Positions 23,962-35,215 of a stretch of 64,000 nucleotides of DNA are shown here, piece by piece. The stretch is from contig JAHBMJ010005740.1 of the NCBI GenBank assembly GCA_018398765.1, positions 1 through 64,000 of the forward strand, given 5' to 3'. The notes under the pieces are model-generated. The model searched no databases and was not told where the DNA came from. It saw nothing but the letters and a program-made list of their open reading frames with translations. The stretch is from Chromera velia (lineage: Eukaryota > Sar > Chromeraceae). Each line of letters starts with the position of its first letter. Position 1 is the first letter of the stretch. The translations under genes and the position numbers were made by a program.

Positions 23962-24572
23962 TATGAATCAACGAATTCATGAATTCATGACTCAATGAAT
24001 CAATGAATCAATGAATCAATTAATGAATGAATGAATGAATGAATGAATGATCGAATGAACGAATGAATGAATGAATGAATGAATGAATGAGTGAATGAAT
24101 GAATGAATGAATGAATGAATAAGTGAATGAATGAATGAATGAATGAATGAATGAATGAATGAATGAATGAATAAGTGAATGAATGAATGAATGAATGAAT
24201 GAATGAATGAATGAACGAATGAATGAATGAATGAATGAATGAATGAATGAATGAATAAGTGAATGAATGAATGAATGAATGAATGAATGAATGAATGAAT
24301 AAGTGAATGAATGAATGAATGAATAAGTGAATGAATGAATGAATGAATGAATGAATGAATGAATGAATGAATGAATACGTGAATGAATTAGAATGAATGG
24401 ATGGATAGATGGACGGATGGACGGATGGACGGATGGACGGATGGACGGATGGACGGATGGATGGATGGACGGATGAATGAATGAATGAATGAATGAATGA
24501 ATGAACGAACGAACGAATGAATGAATGAATGAATGAATCAATGAATAAATGAATGAACAAATGAATAAGCGA
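23962..24572. repeat. Large TGAA tetranucleotide array with GGAC/GGAT variants
   Basis: About 600 bases are almost entirely TGAA units. Scattered variants such as GAATAAGTGAATG occur, along with a block near 24395-24475 where the unit becomes GGAC/GGAT. On the minus strand it reads as a long Ile-His-Ser-Phe repeat with no stops, which is a by-product of the array. Confidence 0.95.
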
Positions 24573-25211
24573 GGTGAACTCGGAGTTAAGTAGCGACTCG
24601 AGCTTTCTACAATATAAAATTATATAAAATTTAGTAAGATTAAAGTGACACGCTCATTGGCTTTCACTGTGTCACTAGCTGTGCTAGTAGCTGTGTTAAT
24701 TCAATTCGATTCAATTCAATTCAATTCGAAATTTTAATCGATTCTTTCAATCGCAAACAATTCATTAATTTTGATCAACAGCTATATCCAGAGTAATCCA
24801 GAGACTATAGTAATTGTATTTGTGTTGCACTAGGTGTTGCAAAAGCAGAAAAAAGTAAAAGAAAAAAGTTTTTAATATAAATCTTGAACTTTAAATATAG
24901 TCTTAAACTAAAAATAAATCGTAAAATGAATTAATCGAACATGCATGGTTAATCAACTTGAACAAGAATGAAACTAGTACCAGAAATTGTTAGTGGAACT
25001 AACTAGGAAACTAAGAATTAGGCAAGCTTTAGGACAAGCTTCAAATTACTAATAATAATTTACTATTCATTTTTATAGTAGTATCCAGTTGGCGCCTGGG
25101 TTGGCGCAAACCAGCTAGATCATAACACAAATGTTCATTTCAAGTTTTGCTTTTGGATGTATTCGATGTGGCTTCCTTTAGTTTGTATTCTTTTCTGTTC
25201 TGTTATTCTCT
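24573..25211. other. AT-rich spacer
   Basis: This is AT-rich sequence with short TTCAATTCAATTC repeats near 24700. No credible gene is visible. It lies between the tetranucleotide array and the 3' end of the minus-strand pseudouridine synthase gene, and should hold that gene's 3' UTR and polyadenylation signal. Confidence 0.6.
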
Positions 25212-26378
25212 TTATGAATTTTTTTCATCCACTCCCTCCTGTGGGTCTACAATCTTCACACGCGTCCTCCACTCCTCCTCGTCATCTGACTCGTCTTCCT
25301 CTCCCTCGTCATCCAACTCTGGCCCCAGGGCTCTCAGAGCAGTGCTGCGTTCTCGTTGTGCCCTTGCCTCACAGTACTCTTGCAGCACCTCCTCCTCCTC
25401 CCTTGCTTCCTCAGCCTCCCAAACAGCCGTCCCTCTCCCCCCCTCCCCTGCAGCCCCACTGTTCAGGTTCTCGGGGCCAACCGCCACTGAACGCGTGCGA
25501 AGGGCCTCAAAAATCGAAAGCGGCCGACCCGAATCGGAGTCTACCCGGATCTGCCCACGGGCGGGTGTAAGAGCCATCCTCTTTTCCCGTCTCGGAATTA
25601 GGTGGTGCAAAGCAGGATGAATGGACAGGGGCACCAACGCACCCTCCGTCAAGTCCGTCATGCGATAGGGTCCGAATGCATACCTCCTGATTCTCTTCAC
25701 TTCCAGCTTCTGTGTCCGAAAAAGTTCACGCAAGTCTGTCTCTCCCGTCTCCACCAAACGCACCCGCAGCCAAGAGTGAGACCATGACCGCCTCATCAGC
25801 TCAACCCACACAGGGCCGTAGTACACCCCCCTCACAGTCACTCCATGCCACATCGATCTCAAGTTGTCTGCAGGCAGCAGACCGTGCACCTTCACATGAA
25901 GCATCGTCTGTATTCTGCTGAGGGGGTCCGTCAGTCTGTCCCGAAATTCCGGATCGTTCGTCAGCATCACTATGCCCTCTGCGGTGACCGGCAGGCGGCG
26001 GACCATGTAGGCATGATGAGGCACCCCAAATCCCCCCATCTGCGTCTTGTCATCGTACACCTCCCCTTTTCTGAGCAACGTGCCCAGTGTGGAGATGTCC
26101 TCTTTGGCGTCTAGAGTGCACAGGACGCCTCTCGGCTTTCGGGCACCCCACAAGGTCGGGCGCGTCGGGGGAGGGGGCACAGAGTAGCCCCGAAAGAACA
26201 CCAGAGACGAATCCGGAACTTCCAGATCTGCATTGACCACCTGGCCATTCACAGTGACTTCACCTTCCCTCATTGCCTGCAGAGCCTTTCCCCTCGACGC
26301 AAGGCCAGAGAGGGCTATCCGTCTCGTCACGTGTTCGAAAAAAGACCGGCGGCACTGGAGGGTCTGTGCCGCACACAT
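25212..26378 (-). CDS. RsuA/RluB-family pseudouridine synthase-like protein lacking the catalytic Asp
   Basis: This is a single 388-residue frame. Residues about 15-60 are an S4 RNA-binding domain (GLASRGKALQAMREGEVTVNG). KPRGVLCT (81-88) and EGIVMLTNDPEFRDRLTDP (134-152) are hallmark segments of the RsuA/RluB/RluE pseudouridine synthase fold. Family members carry GRLD just before the EG-LLTND strand, and its Asp is the catalytic nucleophile. Here the aligned residues 127-130 are RRLP, so the Asp is replaced by Pro. The tail after about residue 335 is acidic and low-complexity. The gene is intronless, unlike its neighbours. A short upstream exon encoding an organelle-targeting leader is possible. 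The protein may bind rRNA without modifying it, for example as a ribosome assembly or structural factor. The fold assignment is firm and the role is inferred. Confidence 0.85.
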   Translation of the reverse strand: MCAAQTLQCRRSFFEHVTRRIALSGLASRGKALQAMREGEVTVNGQVVNADLEVPDSSLVFFRGYSVPPPPTRPTLWGARKPRGVLCTLDAKEDISTLGTLLRKGEVYDDKTQMGGFGVPHHAYMVRRLPVTAEGIVMLTNDPEFRDRLTDPLSRIQTMLHVKVHGLLPADNLRSMWHGVTVRGVYYGPVWVELMRRSWSHSWLRVRLVETGETDLRELFRTQKLEVKRIRRYAFGPYRMTDLTEGALVPLSIHPALHHLIPRREKRMALTPARGQIRVDSDSGRPLSIFEALRTRSVAVGPENLNSGAAGEGGRGTAVWEAEEAREEEEVLQEYCEARAQRERSTALRALGPELDDEGEEDESDDEEEWRTRVKIVDPQEGVDEKNS

Positions 26379-27135
26379 TCAGCAGAAACACTCACAGGTG
26401 AAAGAATGCCGAGAAGGGAGGGAATGTCAGGGCCTCACACACTGTTCTTGTGCAGACTCGAAGGAGGTAACGCGGGAGACGGCTTTACCCGAGCATGCAT
26501 GCCAGCATCGTTGCCATACTCCTGATGGACACGCTTTCTGGAGCTTCATGGATTTTGGGCTTCACTTCCTACATACAGTGTGAGTGTGAGAAGCTGCGGT
26601 TCCTGTGGCGGTTGTCTTTTGAATCTCTTTTCTAATATATTTTCTGCTTGCTACCGATCGATACATATCGAAACAAATTAGCCGGGGCCTTTGAAATGGA
26701 AGCATGTCGCGTAGAGGGCCATGCATGCACACACACCATGCATGCACATTCTGGCCGGGGCCACGCTTGTGCCATCTTGGGCCCAAGTAATGATTTGCTG
26801 TGCATGCATGGTTGCAAAAGGCTGACCACATCTGATCACCGAAAGTGACAATGTGACATTCCACTTTATTGCACTGAGCTACTGTTTAGGTTTGCTCCCA
26901 GCTCCACTTGTGATTCTGCCATCCGTTTCTGAAGCAAGAGAGGAACACTCCTGCAGAGCCTTTCAAAGTGTAACTCACCGTACATTCTTCACAAGCAACA
27001 CGTATACACTCAGTGGAAGAGTCGGTTGATCGTCTCGATCTCGCACAGGAGAATTGTGCATCACCAGAACGGGGGAGGGGAGCGCGTCAATGTTTTGACG
27101 CCCCGGGAGTGTGAAGCTTGTTGGAGGGACAAAGG
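26379..27135. other. Divergent intergenic region between two genes
   Basis: This 757-bp interval separates the 5' end of the minus-strand pseudouridine synthase from the 5' end of GOT1, so it should contain both promoters. I see ATGCATG-rich stretches around 26720-26815 but no convincing core promoter motif or RNA gene. Confidence 0.5.
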
Positions 27136-29102
27136 ATGTTCTCTTTTGACGACAACAGGAAAATCGGCATCGGTCTCACCATCCTCGGAGTCGCGTTCAC
27201 CTTTCTTGGCATCCTCCTTTTCTTCGACAGAGCTTTCCTTGCATTAGGAGATGTCAGTCTGCAAATTTCATGCTCTCTGCCCAGACATTCCATGTACCAG
27301 AGATAAGGTAGCACTCTTCCTTCATGAGTGTGTGATTGCCATCCGTCATATGAAATGCTTCTTTGTCGCTCCCCGACTTGCTCACTTGATCTTTCGATCT
27401 GGTTGATCTGTCTGTTGCCGGAGGGATACAATCGCCAGCTGCTCTGCACGCCAGCTCTGGACAGTTGTAACTGTATGATGCATCCATGGATGCATGCAGA
27501 GTGGCTTCAAATGCATTCACTATTTCTCCCTCGGCTTCGTGTGGACTTTTCGGCTTCTCTTGCATCGTCCACTCGTGTGCCTCCTTCTTGCACTGCAGCT
27601 CGCGTTCCTAACGGGGCTGTGCTTCATCCTGGGCCTCCAGAAGACAGCGCGGTTCTTCTTCAAAAAGGAGAAAGCGGTAGGGAGCGCATTCTTCTTCTTC
27701 GGCTTTGTCCTCGTGCTCTACGGATGGCCTTTGATCGGTCAGTCGGGACGGCAGTTTCTTTTTTTTTTTTTTTTAAGCGAAGAAGGAACGAAGGAAGTGG
27801 GGCGCTTGGCGTGTTTGCCGTCCAACTCTCATGGAGAGAGATGCTGGAAACGCGTGTGAAGACATCTCGCATTGCACACTCCAAATGCACACTCCACGGT
27901 TACCAATCATCAGGGGATTTCGGAGACTGCGTTCACTCGATCAGTTCTGCTGCTACTCGGTCGAGACAGTCATTTTCGCTCTCTGTGTCGATCGGCAGGG
28001 GAGATGAAGACACGCAGAGACTGGATTCTTGGGCTGAAGGCTCAAACTTATGACTCTTATCTCTTCAATGCCTCTTTGGGTGTCTGCAGGTTTCTTGATT
28101 CATTTTTTTTTTCTTTCATACAGAATTCTTTTTGCATGCCTCTTTGGGTGTGTGCAGGTTTCTTGATTCAAATTTACGGTGTATGGAAACTGTTCAGGTC
28201 TGTCTCTCCATCTGCATGCATGCATGGCTCTTTCAGGGGCCTGTCGGGCTGGGGGGGCAAAACTGGGCGTGCAGGGGCTGCCAATTGCGGGAGTATTTGA
28301 AAACGGTAGAGGGTTTGCTTTCGCATAAAAGAAGACTGCCTGTTTGAGTGCCATGCTACTCTGTACAATTGGTGCAAACTCCATCGGTGTCAGCAGTGCC
28401 GTCTCATTATCTCTCTCGATCATTTCTTTTCGTCTGCTGCAGCGCCTTCCTGCCCAATGTGGTTCAAGCAGTGAAGATGAGTCCGATCGGGTGGATTTTC
28501 AACCTCCCGGGGTTCAAACAGGTAAGTGATTAGAATAATATGAGGCGACTCGCTCTCTCTCTTGGCTGGTACGTTTGGCATGAATGCAGTAGCACAGAGT
28601 CGGGAAAGAAGATAAGAGAAAACAAGAGGAGAGAGAAAGTCGGGCCGGCTCTTTGCGGTTGGGAGCGTGGATACGCTATGAGTACATGAAGGGCTGCATG
28701 TGGGTGATAGGAAGGAAGCACCTATGGCGAAGATTTTTTGGCTTTTTGCTTCTTGACTTGTCGTGTGTTTTCTGTATGTAATTTAAGCCATCGTGGGCTC
28801 AGCAAAAAAGACGAGACACGTCGGACTGCTTGAAGGACTACATCTAACGGAGGTTTGGATGTCTGAGGATCGGCCGACCGTCGGTGACGCACGCAGCTTG
28901 TGTGTGCGATTTGTTCGGCCTCGAAAGGTGTTGTATGTGTCTTGGAGCTGGCTGGGGACGTCGTGTCGTATGGCGTTGCATCTTGCAGAATTGAATGGGT
29001 GTCAGTCGAAACAGAAGCGAATCCCAGTGTGTGAACGTTCCCCTTGTTTGTTTGTTTCAGGTCGGAGACTGGATCTACGATCAGAGAAGGCTTCCTCTCT
29101 GA
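27136..29102 (+). CDS. GOT1: GOT1 family vesicle transport protein
   Basis: Five exons chain in phase: 27136-27252, 27599-27737, 28158-28197, 28443-28521 and 29061-29102 (TGA). They give 138 residues, the same length as yeast Got1 and human GOLT1. The start MFSFDDNRKIGIGLT is near-invariant in the family. Four hydrophobic helices follow: GLTILGVAFTFLGILLFF, LAFLTGLCFILGL, AFFFFGFVLVLYGWPLIG, and the GFLIQIYGVWKLFR to SAFLPNVV region. Charged loops (KTARFFFKKEKA) and the conserved PIGWIFNLPG lie before a divergent C-terminus. Got1 proteins sit in ER/Golgi membranes and support COPII vesicle fusion and Golgi transport. Three donors are GTCAGT or GTCTGT and one is GTAAGT. A 35-bp duplication of the exon-3 acceptor lies just upstream in intron 2. 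Confidence 0.95.
28068..28170 (+). repeat. 35-bp direct duplication spanning the GOT1 exon-3 acceptor
   Basis: Copies at 28068-28102 and 28136-28170 differ at one base. Each contains TGCAG followed by GTTTCTTGATTCA, meaning a 3' splice site plus the first bases of exon 3. The offset is 68 bp, so only the second copy gives the GOT1 reading frame. Confidence 0.9.
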
Positions 29103-29191
29103 GGGGGGAAGGGGGGGGTGAGGAGAATCATCTGCGGTCTCCTGTGGATGCAATCTCCTCGGTGTTGGAAGAAAAATGGGAAAGGGGGGGG

Positions 29192-29344
29192 NNNNNNNNN
29201 NNNNNNNNNNNNNNNNNNNNNNNNNNNNNNNNNNNNNNNNNNNNNNNNNNNNNNNNNNNNNNNNNNNNNNNNNNNNNNNNNNNNNNNNNNNNNNNNNNNN
29301 NNNNNNNNNNNNNNNNNNNNNNNNNNNNNNNNNNNNNNNNNNNN
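29192..29344. other. Assembly gap flanked by poly-G
   Basis: A run of about 153 n is bounded by G8-G14 tracts on both sides. Open frames spanning it on either strand are artefacts of G/C-rich low-complexity sequence. It lies just 3' of GOT1. Confidence 0.95.
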
Positions 29345-30889
29345 GGGGGGGGGGGGAGAGAACGCCGGATCTTTTCCTCGTGATGGTGCCGTTTCCTTCT
29401 TTGAAAGGGAAGGGGGCGGCAGGGGTCGTGGTGGGGGGCATCGGAAGCAGTGCGGGGTAAGTTTGAAAGCCCGTTGCTGTCCTCAGCATTCGGAGTCTCG
29501 GAGTCCCTCGAGAAGTGGCGAGACGGAGGTGGACCGGAGGGGGGAGTCGGGGGTGAGTTCTTCTTACCGGAGAGAAAGCAAGGGAGGGGCTTTCAATATT
29601 TGGTGTAAAGAGTTGGGGGACCCGTTGGGTGTTGGTGGTTGTAAAGAGTGGATGGTGAGAGGCAAGTGGAGACTTCTTCCACATGGAAGCACCCGATCAT
29701 GGTGCATGCAGAGACAGTGGAGAGGAAGAGAGCGGCAGGGTCATTCGGTCTCGAATGGACCTGAATTTTGAGGAGAGTGAATGTGTGAGTGTGTGTGTAT
29801 GTGTATGACCGTGTGGGAAGTGGGGGGGAGGAGGGGGGTTGTCTCAGCTGTGATCTGTGCTGGTGCAGTCGTGGTCTGGGGGCGAGTGAGTTTGTTTCTC
29901 TGCCTCTTTTTTCTATGCGCACACGCACGCACAACATGCAGTTCAGTCACTCCAAAGGTTTGGCACGGAGATCGATCGACGGGTCCGGCCGGAAAGGGAT
30001 GGAGGCAAGAAGGCTCAAGAAGGTGTTCTGTAAAAAACTGTTAAGCGGCCTCGATCCCTTTTCGTCCTGCAGCTGTGGGCGGCCCTATTGTACTTGATCT
30101 CTCCAGGTGGGGGTGGACCCGGGTGGCAAGAGGGATGGGGATAATTCAGTAGTCAAAGTGATGTGAGGAGTCATGAGCGTGCAAAGCCGCGCTGCCGCGC
30201 CTGTTGAAGCAATTTCGTGAATGCCATTTCGAAAATGGAATTGTTTTTCTGAACCGTTTTTCCGCGAGTCCATATCATGCAACCTATGAAAGGTTATAAT
30301 ATCACCTCTAATGCATGTCTTACTAAATGTCCTAGTTAGTGTCACATATATTCCCTAGAGCCTTATTAGCCTATTCCTACGCCTATTCTCCTGCACCAGT
30401 AATGTCCGAGTCCCCTTTGATTTGTGTCCTACAACTTAGCTACAAGTTATCTATAAAAAGTTTGATGCATGTATGTGCATAAACTAAGATTCAATTTCAT
30501 CTAACGACGACGAGACTAACATCCATGTTTAAAGTTGTCATATTAATAATCATTAGGTGAACTTTAATATAAATTAGACTACCAATGTTATACATGCATC
30601 TATGCAATTGTTGTTCTGCATTTTTTATGTATCACGCATTTGCTCCTACATAAACACCTACAAACACCGCATGATGGTGATGGTGATAAATCGGCAGCTA
30701 TCATGATAAACCTGTCAGATAAGTAAGTAAGTAATAAGTGATTAGTAGTGCCCTGGAGCACTGTCAAGATTTTGTCTTATAGAGGTCGCTCCCATAAACG
30801 GCAGGGGGGTGTACCTTATCACTGAGGCTCAGACTACACCCCGTGGCCCGCCTGGTTTCCCAGGCCGCTAACAAACAACAATCTGTTGG
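29345..30889. other. Spacer, G-rich then AT-rich, no supported gene
   Basis: 29345-30120 is G-rich with a TG-rich stretch near 29780-29815. 30280-30720 is AT-rich and ends in AAGTAAGTAAGT at about 30720. The segment 30750-30880 has CTGGTTTCCCAGG and GCTAACAAACAACAA motifs, the latter similar to the sequence beside the other LINE's tail at 35735-35750. It may be the tail of another element. Confidence 0.5.
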
Positions 30890-33705
30890 AATTCGATCGC
30901 CTTCAGAGACTACTCCAGGTCCGCCGTAGCCTCTTTAAACGCAAACAGGCTGCTTGGAAGAAGAAAGAAGCACAGAAGGTTTAAGAAACACTCCTTAAGG
31001 ATCCTCTCTCCCTTTGGAAAAGGAAGAAGAAAGCCGTCTTATCGGCTGGTGGTGCATCACGCCCGTCTTCCCGCGTATTCTCGAACCATTGCGCGGGTGT
31101 TTTTGAAGATTCGAACGAGGAGCCTCTCCCTTTGGTCCATCCCCCTGCGCCTCCTCCCTTCCACCCCTCTGCTCTACCCTTCTCTTTTCACCAGATCTCT
31201 TCCCACCTGAAGAAAATGAATAAGAAGAAAGTTGTTGGCCTTGAAGCAGAGTTGTTAAGTCCCGACAAACCTAAGTACCGAAATCCGATACCGACCCCCC
31301 GATCCAAAATTTTTTGGTAATTTCGGTATCTTTTCGGTACTTTCGGTACCGGCTTTTTTATATATTCTAAACAGGTTTTTAGAACTCTTTACAGACTGTT
31401 TATTCGCCGTTAGGACACTAGAATGCTCAAAGATGACTAGCATAAACTTTTGATGTCTAATTTGAAGTGTAAAGGGGGGACGCGCGCCTGCATGGGCCGC
31501 GGTGTGCGGGCCCTGGGCCATGCATTGTGTGTATCTCGCATATTGGATGCAGAACTGCCATCTGAAGCATCACCGTCTCCTTACATAAATTTTGGGGCTG
31601 CACACGTGCACCACCACAAAAAAAAATTGTCCAACTGACTGATTCCGACGTGGCGACACATCTGTTACCATGTATTGCTATGCAGCATACATCGATCTGA
31701 TTCAATCAGCCTCAAGAGCATGCATTCTCGATTCATACAAGCAAACAGTTCTACACATGGGTTTTATGCCTCAATCTATAGACCGTTCTAGAAGACAGAA
31801 GTCGCGGAACAATCAAAAAAGCTAGAAAAGACTTTTTTAATTTTAATTTATCATTGTATTTTGTTTATTTTGTTTTATAAAGTGTGTTTAAATGATATTG
31901 TAACATCAGACTACATGTGATTTTTAAGTTTGAGAGTCATTTAGGTCGGTACCGAAAGATCCGATCCGAAATCTGATACCGACCCCTCCTCTGGTACCGA
32001 GGTACCGAAACTTTTTAAGTAAAGAGACTTAACAACATTGCCTTGAAGGCATCTCTCCCGTACAGCTAGATCTCTGCTTTGCCGAATCTGCCCTCTTCCG
32101 CTTTTTACTTTTTGTTTTATTTAACTTGATGCATATTCATGCTTGCTGGCCTCCTTCATGGAATGTTTTGCGCATTTGCCCAGTTCCGAAAGGCCCTGCT
32201 TCCCCCTTTCTCAAAGAATGGAGACCAATCCATGTTGTGAACCCTTTTGCAAAACTTTTTGGCCTCCTGATGGACTGCCGTGTGCGTTTCCAGATCCATC
32301 TTGACTTCAGACAGCTGGGGTTCTGTGAAGGGGTAGGAACGAGGGAGGGGGTTGGTGCTCTTGCCTCTGTTGTCTCTTCGTGCAAAAAGAAAAGAAAGAC
32401 TCTGTTAGCAGATTTTGTTGACTTTTTAAAGGCGTTTGATACTGTGCCGAGAGCAAAGTTAATTCAAAAACTGAGAAATGAGGGCATGAATGAGGTAGAC
32501 ATCTGTATGATCTGTGAAATGTACAGAGAGGTATGGGGCAAGGTTGACAGGGACTCTCTACATTTTTAAGAGGGCGCTGAAGTGAAGTAAGGGGATGCCC
32601 TCTCACCTATTCTTTTTCTTCTGTACATAAATGATCTCCCCCATGTGTGTTCTGCAAGCAAGAGTGAGGCAAGGCATGCCAGCGAGGCAGTCGAGCGAGA
32701 GCGGGCAGACATAGAAATGGAAGCGGGCAGTGGAAAGGAGCCAGAGAGCGAGCCGGAGCCAGTTTTGCTGGATGATTATGTCCTGGACAGTTTGAGTTAT
32801 GCTGACAATCTCTGCTGTCTTGCCCATTCTGTCTCAGACCTTCAAAAGAAATTCTCTGCTCTCGAGAAGTATTGCAAAGAATGGAAACTTACAGTCAATC
32901 TGAAAAAGATAAAGATTCTCCGCCTGTCTGCCTCTGCATTTAGGGAAAGCTCCGCTTTAGTGGTGTATGAAGGGAAAGAGGTTGAATGGGCAATAGAATA
33001 CAAGTACCTGGGGTGTTTGTTCTTTGAGGGGGAATGCCTCAATGAGACAGTTGAATCGCGTATTGCTTCGGCCTCCTGCGCCCTGAGGGGTGTGTTTGGT
33101 CTGATTACCAGCATGGGTCCCCTCAGTGTAGATACACAGATGACTGTTTTTAGAGCATGTTGGTCCCCTGTTGCACTGTACTGCCTCGAATGCTTCCCTC
33201 TTCATGATGCTGATCTTCTTGCAATTGATGCTTTGCAGCTCCGTTTTGCACGCTGGTCTGGCCGTCTGTCTGCTCGCAGTCTTCGTTTGCCCTCCCTGTA
33301 TATTTTAGGCCTGCTTCCTGCAAAAGCCCTGCTTTGCTCTAAAGTGGCCGACTCGTGGTGTTCGCTCTCGCAAACCATGCACACCGTTCCTGCTGCAATG
33401 CTGCATACCTGGAAGGAAACACTTGTCCAGAGTTTTTAAGAGCCTCCTTGCAGCTGCTTCGTTGGGCTGGTCTAGATTTTGTTTGTTCGTTGGGGGTGGG
33501 AGTGCCGCAACACCCTGGCACCATCGGGCAGCAGCGACGGAGAGTTCAAGGCACTGGCTCTCTCTTCTTTAAGGGCAAAGCTAGACATGCATGGAAGAGG
33601 TCTGCATACGGTGGGCGGGGGCTATCGCTTCTTCATATTTCCCTCCTCTTGCCAAGCTCACCCCCCTTCAACAAGCTTTTCCCTACGGGGCAGCACTCCT
33701 AGGTA
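30890..33705 (+). mobile_element. Decayed 5'-truncated LINE (reverse transcriptase part), interrupted by a DNA element
   Basis: Frames read in order: a basic linker (FDRLQRLLQVRRSLFKRKQ) near 30895, a segment leading to VVGLE at about 31240, then from 32126 the palm region. Reverse-transcriptase motifs are visible: RPIHVVNPFAKLF, then ADFVDFLKAFDTVPRAKLIQ (motif A), and SLSYADNLCCLA (motif C, where the usual YADD reads YADN). They are followed by KEWKLTVNLKKIKILRL and YKYLGCLFF (thumb). Several stops and frame breaks, plus the loss of the second catalytic Asp, show it is inactive. The endonuclease domain is missing. It is interrupted at 31247-32040 by a separate insertion. Confidence 0.85.
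31247..32040. mobile_element. hAT-like non-autonomous DNA element (MITE-type, 794 bp)
   Basis: The element is bounded by a perfect 8-bp direct repeat, CCTTGAAG, at 31239-31246 and 32041-32048. Its ends form an imperfect 15-bp terminal inverted repeat: CAGAGTTGTTAAGTC on the left and, reverse-complemented, CAATGTTGTTAAGTC on the right. An 8-bp target duplication and CANNG termini are hallmarks of hAT elements. Subterminal GGTACCGA/TCGGTACC motifs repeat in both orientations near each end, as expected for transposase-binding sites. No transposase coding region is present. It sits inside the LINE, whose frame runs on across the empty site. Confidence 0.85.
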
Positions 33706-35215
33706 GAACTCTAGTACCATACATGTTTATACTGTAATTAAAGATGATATAACATAGGTTCTAATAGGTTTTAACACTGTTTTTTACTTTTCTAGACTCG
33801 TTAGTGTAAGGTTCTTTCAGATTCTTAAAGGTTCTTTAAAAAAGAATCAAGTCTACATTGTGTCAAAGTGGTGTCTCCATCATTTGGTTCTTACTCTCTA
33901 GAGAAACCGCTAGAACCTAGGTTCTAGGAACCTAGATAAAAACCTGTAAGAACCATGAAGAACCCCCCCCCTAAAGCTTTACAAAGACTAAAGAGCTAAT
34001 TTAGATGATTAAAATAATCCAAACAAACAAGACAGATGCTTATATATGCCAAAATTGACCATCAAAATCATAAAACTCAGCTATCAACTCGCTTTTTCTT
34101 CTCTTTAAACAGACTTATAAGACGAGCAAGCTCTTTATCTTTCATGAAGACAATTTCATTTATTTTATGCGCATGCTGAATATAAAAGAACATAGAAGAA
34201 AGTAGAACGTTATCGACGTGAATCTTTTTAGGCTTCCTGTTTTGGCCTAACTGCCAAAGGAGAGAGAAAGCGCGCATGTCGGCTAAGTTGGTAGAAGCCT
34301 CATTGGACTCAGGACATATATGTACAGCAATCCAGTACAGTTCATCTAGGTCCTTTTCTTCATCTTCGACGTGTGCAATCGATCGCAACCCTGAGGGCTC
34401 AAAAGCTTTCTTCTTGTCATTCTATGATAAAATGTTTACCACCTTGGAAACGTACCAACTCAGTTTTCTCTTCAAGTCCCCACCCTCATCATACTGGCAC
34501 GCCACGAGTTATCCCACCATGATAGAATACTCGCCTTTTTGAATCAATGCCTGACTGTGGGACTTCGCATGCACTCTCACCCCCCGATCGTTTGACAACT
34601 TCTCTTGATACCAGAGAGCACAAACCGCACTCAACCGCATCATACCGCGGTTTGGTACTTTAAAGGAGATAACCCCTGTTACCCCCCCTTACTTCTCTTC
34701 AGGTGTCGTCACCGCTCGTGCAAAGACAGAAAAGGACTGTTCTTGTACTGCGTCTTCTGTTTGAATCTGCTCCTGCAAACTTTCGAGTTCTTCTCCCTCT
34801 GGTGTGTCATTGAACTTAATGGAGATCTCTACATCCATCACCATCCACTCGTCATCTTCAATGCCCCCCCCCTTTTCCAACGTTTTCCCTCTACCTCTCA
34901 CAGTCCTTTTCCAATATTTTTCAGTCGGATTAGTAGACAAACTTTTGAATATTTTCATCGTGTTCAATGTTTCATAACTGGTTTTGGACGGGTTCTTTGG
35001 GGTTCTTGGAGGATCAGACTGAGAAGGCTAGAACCTAGGTTCTAGGAACCGAAGAACGTAGAGGTGGAGACATATAGTTTTTAAGCTCAAACCGAGTAAG
35101 AAGCTTCAACCAATACTCTAAAAGTGTCATTGTTTTATTTTTTAGAACTTCTTTTGCTTATAAAATAAGTTTGAAGTTTATTTTAAATGTTTTAGAGCTT
35201 AGATTGCTACTACAA
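33700..35215. mobile_element. Possible inverted-repeat element with palindromic motifs
   Basis: The 18-bp palindrome CTAGAACCTAGGTTCTAG occurs at about 33912 and 35029. Flanking sequence (GTCTCCA...GGTTCTT) is partly shared in opposite orientation, suggesting decayed terminal inverted repeats about 1.1-1.4 kb apart. The interior has two modest minus-strand frames (34967-34689 and 34388-34077) with no recognisable domain. They may be remnants of an element-encoded protein. Confidence 0.4.

Noticed and set aside
24000-24560. Long minus-strand frames of Ile-His-Ser-Phe repeats
   Set aside because: They are direct readings of the TGAA microsatellite, which has no stop in that frame; no codon structure or start context.
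28722-29771. Open frames on both strands spanning the large gap
   Set aside because: They exist because n cannot encode a stop and the flanks are G/C-rich; the minus one overlaps the last GOT1 exon.
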